From assembly GCA_027080405.1 (NCBI GenBank), contig JALWSL010000315.1:1-6474 (forward strand): DNA of 6,474 nt. The letters are read 5' to 3'. Origin of the DNA: Planctomycetaceae bacterium. Its GTDB lineage: Bacteria > Planctomycetota > Planctomycetia > Planctomycetales > Planctomycetaceae. Positions 5,357-6,474 of the stretch are shown here, in pieces. The number at the start of each line of letters is the position of its first letter. Positions within the stretch are counted from its first letter, which is position 1. The notes beneath the pieces were generated by a model. That model had not been told where the DNA came from, made no database searches, and saw only the letters and a program-made list of their open reading frames with translations. The position numbers and the translations under genes are program-made.

Positions 5357-5647
5357 TTACTTCGGCAGCATACTGGAGGATTTTGCTTCGACAACACCAT
5401 CTACGAAGCTAATAACCGCAACCGATTCCTCTGAATTCGCCCACTGGATTGTCTTTGAGGAATGGCCACCAATACTGGTTTCCATCAGTATTTTGTAATT
5501 GTCTCCAAGAATTTCAATAACCTCCTTCTCGGTCATCTTCGTTTTGATCTTGTCATACTGAGCCTGTGTAACATTGATCAACTCGGCTGAACTGCACCCA
5601 GCAATACACGCAAAAAACAAAGCAATCAAGACAGTTGTACTTCGCAT
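5357..5647 (-). CDS. small BamE/DUF3862-like lipoprotein (96 aa)
   Basis: The N-terminus is a lipoprotein signal: Arg2, hydrophobic VLIALFFACIAG and lipobox I-A-G-Cys18, so it should be lipidated and anchored in a membrane. The mature 79 residues follow the BamE/SmpA and DUF3862 pattern: VTQAQYDKIKTKMTEKEVIEILGDNY (two helices with Met-Thr-x-x-Glu-Val and Leu-Gly-Asp), then strands with a central Trp (KTIQWAN), and a final VAVISFVDGVVEAKSSS hairpin. The match is by pattern, not by search. Such small proteins often bind partners at the envelope; a role in outer-membrane assembly is not shown here. The ATG at 5647 follows GGAT at about 10 nt. It is the first gene of the minus-strand cluster. 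Confidence 0.8.
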   Translation of the reverse strand: MRSTTVLIALFFACIAGCSSAELINVTQAQYDKIKTKMTEKEVIEILGDNYKILMETSIGGHSSKTIQWANSEESVAVISFVDGVVEAKSSSMLPK

Positions 5648-5666
5648 TTGAACTTATCCTTTGAGT

Positions 5667-5715
5667 GAGGTTAAATTACCTCGTCCACTTAAACAAATCT
5701 GATTGCGAGTGTCAA
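5667..5715 (-). promoter_or_regulatory. candidate promoter and operator for the lipoprotein cluster
   Basis: On the minus strand a perfect -35 hexamer TTGACA lies at 5715-5710 and a fair -10 (TTTAAG, four of six matches) at 5693-5688, with a 16-nt spacer. Directly downstream, GAGGT (5667-5671) and ACCTC (5678-5682) form a small inverted repeat around 6 A/T bases that could be an operator. The lipoprotein ATG lies about 40 nt from the -10. Confidence 0.45.
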
Positions 5716-5817
5716 TTGGAACGGAAAACGGAACATTGAAAAACAAGGGTAGCCGCACCGAAGAATCCTGATATGCTTTTCGTGGTCGAGAGGGGGAACC
5801 ATTGAAAAGGAGCAAAC

Positions 5818-6474
5818 ATGTCAAAGAGGAAAATTACCGAGATCCTCCAGAAAATCACTGCAAAGGCTGATGGCTGGGGCCGAACGGATTACCGTGACGA
5901 TCCACACTGTGAAGAGGACGAAGCCTGGTATTACCAAATCTGCGAAAAAAAAATTAATTCGCCAGACTTTGCACTCGCCTACGCGAAAGAGAAATACCAG
6001 TCAACGCTGGAGAAAAACGAACAGATCACGAAGCGGCTTGAAGGATCACTTAAATTTTCATTATCAATTTTTGGGACAATCCTGGCGTTAATAAAGGTAC
6101 TCGAAGTTTCAACCGTAACAATATGCTGGCTGCTGCCTGCATTGTTGTTGCTGGGGGGGGCTTGCCTGCTGCAGTTGCGAGGACTCAGAACACACATTGT
6201 CCCCACAAGCATCAATCCCCGCTGTGTGATCAAGCAACTAGAGTACCATCAAAAAGAGAAAGTCCAGACGCAATTGGCCGCATCATACGCTATCACCAAT
6301 GATGGGTTTAAGTTTGTGTCTGATTCCAAAGCGAATGCCCTTGACCGATCGATAATGTTGCTGGTCTTCGCCATGTTCTGGTCAGGAGCTATTTTGGTTT
6401 TGTCTGACGTGGTATGGGGCTACGATCATTGCTCCGTTTTTCAGGTTCCCGTGGAGGGGGAGGTGGGGGTGGAG
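5818..6474 (+). CDS. membrane protein with three predicted segments, 3' end off the window (partial)
   Basis: The ATG at 5818 follows AAGGAG at 5-nt spacing, and 219 codons are open to the right edge, so the C-terminus is missing. The first 77 residues are polar and mostly helical, with a charged stretch (ALAYAKEKYQSTLEKNEQITKRLEG) likely to be a coiled coil leading into the membrane. Hydrophobic segments lie at about 78-96 (LKFSLSIFGTILALIKVLEV) and 100-121 (VTICWLLPALLLLGGACLLQL), then a polar linker of about 55 residues, then about 179-199 (IMLLVFAMFWSGAILVLSDVV). A fourth may lie beyond the edge. A helical N-terminus followed by a 2TM-linker-TM layout is seen in some small membrane effectors of defence loci, but no family can be named. 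It diverges from the lipoprotein cluster across 170 nt. Confidence 0.8.
   Translation, partial: MSKRKITEILQKITAKADGWGRTDYRDDPHCEEDEAWYYQICEKKINSPDFALAYAKEKYQSTLEKNEQITKRLEGSLKFSLSIFGTILALIKVLEVSTVTICWLLPALLLLGGACLLQLRGLRTHIVPTSINPRCVIKQLEYHQKEKVQTQLAASYAITNDGFKFVSDSKANALDRSIMLLVFAMFWSGAILVLSDVVWGYDHCSVFQVPVEGEVGVE

Noticed and set aside
5870..6091. A 73-codon plus-strand frame
   Set aside because: Lies in the wrong frame inside the membrane protein gene that starts at 5818; the product is a Lys/Arg/Thr-rich shadow.
1..6474. CRISPR array, rRNA or insertion sequence
   Set aside because: No regularly spaced identical repeats of CRISPR type, no rRNA-like stretch and no transposase motif were seen on either strand.

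Overview
The window looks like chromosomal or integrated mobile DNA from a bacterium, most probably a planctomycete. That guess is inference: it rests on a csrA gene next to an integrase module, Gram-negative-type lipoprotein and exported-protein signals, moderate GC, and mixed use of ATG, GTG and TTG starts. No gene in the window fixes the taxon on its own.

Left half (1-3034), all on the minus strand: a compact module that looks mobile. Reading from right to left it holds a tyrosine-recombinase integrase (3034-2033) ended by a strong intrinsic terminator; three small unrecognised genes in close order (104 aa; 78 aa with one membrane segment; 164 aa); a tRNA-Met(CAU) gene 11 nt after the last of these; csrA 39 nt after the tRNA; and a helix-turn-helix protein whose ATG overlaps the csrA stop (ATGA) and which runs off the left edge. 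The end of that last gene carries 22-bp palindromic DNA repeats that resemble iterons or operators. An integrase, a DNA-binding protein of replication-initiator or regulator type, a post-transcriptional regulator and a tRNA together suggest a phage-, plasmid- or satellite-like element that brings its own translation-control parts.

Middle (3035-3613): about 580 bases without a convincing gene. It holds a 12-bp inverted repeat in the integrase leader, a 17-bp dyad at 3231-3247, a second small inverted repeat, and an AT-rich hairpin at 3586-3612 just after the stop of the next gene.

Right half (3614-6474): visibly more AT-rich. A minus-strand cluster encodes, in transcription order, a small BamE/DUF3862-like lipoprotein (5647-5357), a doubtful 79-aa ORF (5351-5112), a protein with three membrane segments and a soluble C-terminal domain (5125-4193), and an exported beta-rich protein with a Cys-rich tail (4180-3614). 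All appear to act in or at the cell envelope. A candidate promoter lies upstream of the lipoprotein gene. Diverging from this cluster, a plus-strand gene with a strong ribosome binding site (5818 to the right edge) encodes another protein with three membrane segments; its 3' end is outside the window.

Both edge genes are cut by the window. The most notable points are the tRNA that mixes initiator and elongator features inside the mobile-looking operon, its close linkage to csrA, and the 22-bp repeats in the helix-turn-helix gene, whose period is not a multiple of three.
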